From the NCBI RefSeq assembly GCF_018873765.1, contig NC_057921.1, forward strand, positions 23,099,784 to 23,163,783: a stretch of DNA of 64,000 nt, written 5' to 3'. A program made the position numbers and the translations under genes. This document shows, piece by piece, positions 51,901-57,900 of this stretch (position 1 is the first letter of the stretch; each line of letters opens with the position of its first letter). Under the pieces are notes generated by a model that had not been told where the DNA came from, did not search any database, and saw nothing but the letters and a program-made list of their open reading frames with translations. The DNA comes from Telopea speciosissima. Lineage: Eukaryota; Streptophyta; Magnoliopsida; Proteales; Proteaceae.

Positions 51901-54900
51901 TTTATGTTTTTGGATTTATATTGTAATCTTTCATTTTACTTTGAATGGGCTACATAGGTAGAGTTCAACTCCATTTAGTTTTAGAGTTTGAATAGGAGTC
52001 TTAGTTTTACAACTTTATATAGGGGTATGCCTGTAATCGATAGACAGTTGAATAATATTGAGTTGAGTTGAGTTGCATGCGCTGGTGAGTGTTGTGTTTG
52101 TCCTGCTGGTCAACTGCTGTTCTTCTTTCTCCAGCTCCTTCCTCATCGCAGGTACCATCTCTTTTCTCTTCCCTTCCCCTACGTAATCCTCTTCTTATCC
52201 TCCCTCTCTCTTCTTTATTGTATTCTGTTCTTACTTTTACCCTGTTAATGTCGAACCAACTGAACTACAAGAGACTCGATCTAACTCTCTAACAAGCTGT
52301 CCATTGAGTCTGAGATTTTGGGCAAAGGAAACCCTTCTATAGGCGACCTAAGCTGTAGGGATCTTCCTCGTGAATCATCTTCTGCGGGGGGGAGGGGGGG
52401 TTTAACCCACAGCCAGATCTGAACCTTTTCTCCTCATGCAAGGTTCAGTTGCAGCCTGAAATAATATTATAATACTTGAGATTTAGAATCTGTTGTTGAG
52501 TGATTCTCAAAGGAATGGTGGTATGGATCTGTCACCTAAAATTCAGCTCGACGCATGGTTTGCATGACTGAGTTTTTTCTCCTGAAACCAGCCCTGTTCT
52601 ATGTCATCTTTTTCCCTTGTTAGAGGTTTAAGACAACCTCTCATCTTCTCCCCCTCTTTGATATGATTACTCCCTTTTGATGCAGATACATCACCAAATG
52701 AGGCTTATTTTGATGGGAATAAGTCTAGGGTTAGATTATATACATGTTGGGCCTTTGATCCCATGAGTTTTCTATGTAATAGGACACGTTTTTGGGCCTA
52801 AAAAAATGGGTAATTAGGTTGCATATAGGATTAGTTGTTTTAGTCCTATGCTTAGTTTTATTTTGGTGTTTTTGTTAATGAATTTAACCGATTCGGTGTT
52901 TTTGTTCATAAATTGAACCGATCCAACCAATGGTTCAATTTAGGTGATTTTAGTAGTTTTCTTTTAAGTGTTTAGTGCAGCTGGATTAAGACTCTGTTTT
53001 GAGTCTATTTCAGTTTCCTAATCAGTTTAAGTTACCTGATAGGTTAAGGATTTGGTTAGGCCTTTCCTTTTTAATATAAGAGTCTATTTTTGAGTCTTTT
53101 ATATAAGGTTGTAAGGGGGGCAAACATTAAACACGAATTTTGATTAATGAAAAGCTTTTTGTTGCTCTTCTTCTCCATTGAAGATTTTTCTCTTGTGTTT
53201 GATAAAGGCTGGTGGGATTGGGGTTTGATCCAATCAACACCTTGCGGTGTGAAACCTGGGTGGATCATCTGAAGGAATCGGTGTTTGATCCAATTGACAC
53301 CTTGCGGTGTGAACCCTGGGTGGTTCGAATTGGCTATTTGTTTTCTCCATTACTGATACCTTCAAGTTCTGATTTCAAGAGTGATTCTACATCATCAAGC
53401 ACTGTTCAAGTCTACAACATCATCCCAAGTCTGATCCAATCTGTTCTTCATCCACAAGTCTAGAATTGAGAATCTGCAACTATTCTTCTTCCCTTCTAGG
53501 AGGTGGTCTCATGCAAGGTGATTTTCGCAAGAATTCTGCCTGGCCAAATCTAACTGTTAGAACCTGCTAAAATTTTGATGGAATCATCCTCAAACCCCAA
53601 GAGAGACTTGATTCAAATTTCATTACCATCCATCCAGCCGATTGTCTGAAATTACACGTTTACCCTTCTCTCGTAACTCTTCTAGGAGACCTCCATAACT
53701 CCAGATTTTCATTTGATTTAACCGTAACTTTCAGCATATAATCCCCTCCGCGCTACCCACACTAAACCTAAATATTAAGCCCATTCAACCACCTGATTTC
53801 CTATTATTATAAACCCTAGATTCCATCATCTTCCACCTTCCAAAACCTAAAGCCCTAAAACTAACTTGCTGCCAATTCATTCAAGCACACATTCCTCCAT
53901 CAAAACTTAACTTAACCTTCACTGACACTCTCGTACCTCAACTTGACCTAAACCCATTCACTTGTTCATAACAGATCTTGGTTTACTGGCGCTCCTAGTT
54001 GGTCTTCTACCAATCTAGGACTACAATACCTTTTCTTGTTTCCATTAACTGCCCCTCCTTTCTTGTTTCTTGTCTATCTTCTATTTTATTTTTATTCTTA
54101 GTTTGCCCTCCAACTCTAATTCTTAATTCCTCTTCTGTCCTCTACTCTTACACCTCAATAGCCCCTTCATACTACAACCATATTGTCACCTTTTTTGTAA
54201 CTTCAATATATTAACAAAATCACCATTACTGTTAGATCGGGCAACCCAAGAGGGGGTGAATTGGGTGAGAGAATAAAAATGAAAATTAAAAAATTATCTA
54301 CCCAATAATCTCGATGAACCAAAGAGGTGAGGTTGTAAAAACAAGGAGAGTGTAAAAGAGAATTTAGTGTAGAAAATATTCAGCTAAGAATCACTCTACA
54401 GTAGGATCGATGATAGGCAGCAGAACATCAAATTTTAAACAAAATCAGAATTAGAAAGTGGACAGAACCTCTAGAATCAGACAAGTGATGGGGGTTAAAA
54501 TTCAGGTCAAGTGTAGATGTAGGTAGGCTGGATTAGGCCTCTAAATTGGGCCTAATTCTGATGGCCTGATGTCAAGATATGCACAGGTCACAAAATTAGA
54601 AGGTTAAACTTGAAAATAGAAGGTTAGTGGTATAGGGCAATCCAGCCAGCAGAGTAAGCTAGAATTGGGATCAAGTGGAGGGGTAGGTGGTGTGATTCTG
54701 TGCTCCAAAACCCAGCAGGTTCTGGTGGTGGGATATGGAGTTATGGAAATATGGAGTTGTAGCAACAATTCACCTTGTAGGAGCAGCAACTGGCTTCAAT
54801 CGATGGCAGCAACAGAAGCAACAGTCTCGGAGTGTTTGGGGCATAGTTGTCATGGCGTCGGCATATCGATGCTATGGCGGCGCCATGGCATCATATCGCT

Positions 54901-57900
54901 GGAGAAGTGGGCATATCGACCACCGATATGGATGATGTAAGAATATCGACCAATATGGCCTCCATGTCGTCGCCATGGCGCCGCCATGGATGCCATACCA
55001 CGACATATAGCCATATCGGGCGACATGGTTGTTTCAAATTATAAAACTTAATTTTTTAATCATAATTTTTTTAAACCATTTTTTATTTTAATGCTTTTTC
55101 CTTAACATAAAAAAAAGTAAAAAAATTTCAAACAGAAAACACTAATACACTATTGACTAACACTAATTAGCTTTATTCACTCTTATATAACATATGTTCT
55201 TGTAATTGTTTTTTTGTTTTGTTACTTTTGTAGTCACTTTCATATGAATCATATCTCAACTCTCATGATTTTTCAACTTTATTATCAGCAAGACTATTGC
55301 CATCAATTATTTGATAATCCATGATTTCATATACACTAATGGATATTACACTTTCATGAATTAAACCATAGTAGATTAATAGTACACTTTCATGTTAATT
55401 TTTGATGTTAGAGGGTATATATTATAGCATACTAAATGACATTAAAAATAGAGAAAATAAAAAATAAACCATGGTCGATATGATCGCCATGGCAACGCCG
55501 TGGCGTGCGACATGTCGATATATCGACATGACACCCCTCCACTGACTTGGATCGCCGTGACGACGTGACAACTATGGTTTGGGGTTGATTGCAACTTTTG
55601 AATGAGTCTTCACAGCACTGGGATTGCTCAACAGAGAACAGCAGAAGTACAAGGATCGATTGCAAGGAAAAGGAGAATAGAGAACATAGAAAATAGGGGA
55701 CAAGGAGATTCGGCTCTCTCAGCCCTAAGGGTTTTGGCTCTCACCAGCCAGGCCTCTCAACCCTTCATCCACACAATAGGATGATAAAACTTTGCACAAA
55801 AGGCATATTCTCATTTATCATAATCGTTGATGGAGGGCCTCTAAGGGCATTACATATTTATGGGCAGCTATGCTTGCCTTACAAGTAAGAGAAAATTAGA
55901 AACTTGCAAGAAAAGGAAACAAACTAAAATTAGAAACTTCTAAATAAAAGCTAAGTCTATTTTCTAAATCTGGAATTAGAAACTAAAGAGCTAAGGTTGA
56001 TTAATAGACATCCACAAAATATCTAAGAGAATAATTTTAAAAATAGAAACTAAACTCCTAATTCCCCACGCATAGAGAAAATTGAACCTTCTAAAAAGTC
56101 TTCACATGACCTGGTCCTGGGCCACACAGGATCTTCTAGTTTCATTCTCACCAAGTAAAATATGGGGCTGTGACACTGTTTACGTGAACAGTAACGTGAG
56201 CAGTGTTTTGGCCTCTTCTTCTTTGTGTTTTGATCTACATCAAAATTGAAAAGGGGATTGAGAGACAATAAGTGATATACAATGTTTTAGAGTGGTTCAG
56301 CAACTTGCATATATCCATTACCAAGAGGAATCCTTTTGGACTTTCCACTAAAGTGATCAACTCGATCAACCTTCACAATGCTTTTCTGTAATCAACACAT
56401 GCCCAAGTGTTTGGGCTCACACTCAAACCTAGTGTTTTTCTAGGCTCACCACTAAAAACCTTACAACATTCTCAGAGTTGAGATGAAGTTTACAAGCTCA
56501 AAAGCCAAATAGGATAGTTAAAGCTCTAACAAGAAAACCTCTAAGTAGGTAAATATGCAAGATAGAAGCACAATGATAACTGCAACATACTTGGGCACTA
56601 ATTACTTAATAAATAATATTCAATTAAAGGCACAAAGTTGGTTAAAATTTCTCTCACTTGGTCATTAAATAGAACTCAAAAGGAGCCCAAAATTTATCTC
56701 AAAAACCAAATCCAACAGGAAAGTTTTTGCTTGCCGGTCGACCAGTACGCAGTGATTGTTGGAGCAAAACTAGCCATTTATGACTGTTTCTTGTAACTGG
56801 CTGATCGCCGGACAACCGGTGCTTGAGCACCGACCACTAGCTCAGGCCAGCTGAGCTAGCACCTGTTGGGACACATCGGCTGGCAGGTACAAGTCGGCCG
56901 ATATGCATGCCTGTAGGTCCCAAGGCTCTTGGGCAACGCCAACCGATAAGAACCAGTCGACCGGTACATCGACCAATAACCTCGGTTTGGCTGTGTTATG
57001 ACTAGATTTTGATACTTGTGATTTTGAACATATTTTCCAATATTTTCCAAGTCAAAATCACCAATTTAAAACATTTTGTTACCCAAGGCCAAATGCCCAA
57101 AAAGTAATTCTGGTATACCAATTTGCTTAAGTTAGGTCTTCTTGGTTTACTTGCTGATGTCCTAGTGTTTAGAATCACCTCACATATGCATGCTTAAGAG
57201 TACAAGAGATTACAATTTACAAAAGTGAAATCCTAAATCAGAGAGATACACCACCATTGATAAAATCTTTGAAGAATGGTCACTTTGACGATCTCCAATT
57301 GGTCTTACTAATGGAAGCTTGATAAGTCCAGTTTGCTTAGCATTCATGATGCCGCAAAATGGTGGACTTAGATGCTTTTGATGTTGCCGAGTGTCACCAC
57401 ATGCCGTAGGTGGACTTACCATGGTGTAAAGTTTCCGATCCAAAAGCTTGAATTATTGGGTGGAGGGACTTACAGGTATATGAGGGAATAAAAGGTCTCA
57501 GGGATAACAGATGTGGGATTATTCTCCAAACACCCCCTCTTGTAGCTAGGACGAAACTGCCAACCGTGGGAAGGCCAAGCTCATGATAGTGGTTTGACCA
57601 TCCAAGCAACCATTGCTTACAAATCATCTTGCACACTTATGAGACAAGAAGCGAGGTTAGATAACACAAGTTGCAATAGACTTTTCCCATTGAGGACGCA
57701 ATTAGTAATCAACAAAAACCAAGTGTATATACCGTGTCTCAACAATCACTCTCATATTTGAGTTGTTTAATATTTGGGTGGCCCCTTAAGTGACCCATAC
57801 GGGGTTTTTAAACTCAGGATCATATCACTTGGGTTCAGGTTGGGTCCTTCTGTCATAGTACTAAGGATCCCTCAGCACTTTGGATGTGGTGGCAGTAAAA

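Noticed and set aside
57210..57650. Two overlapping minus-strand ORFs of 77 and 80 codons
   Set aside because: No recognisable motif, and they lie in repeat debris of intron 7.
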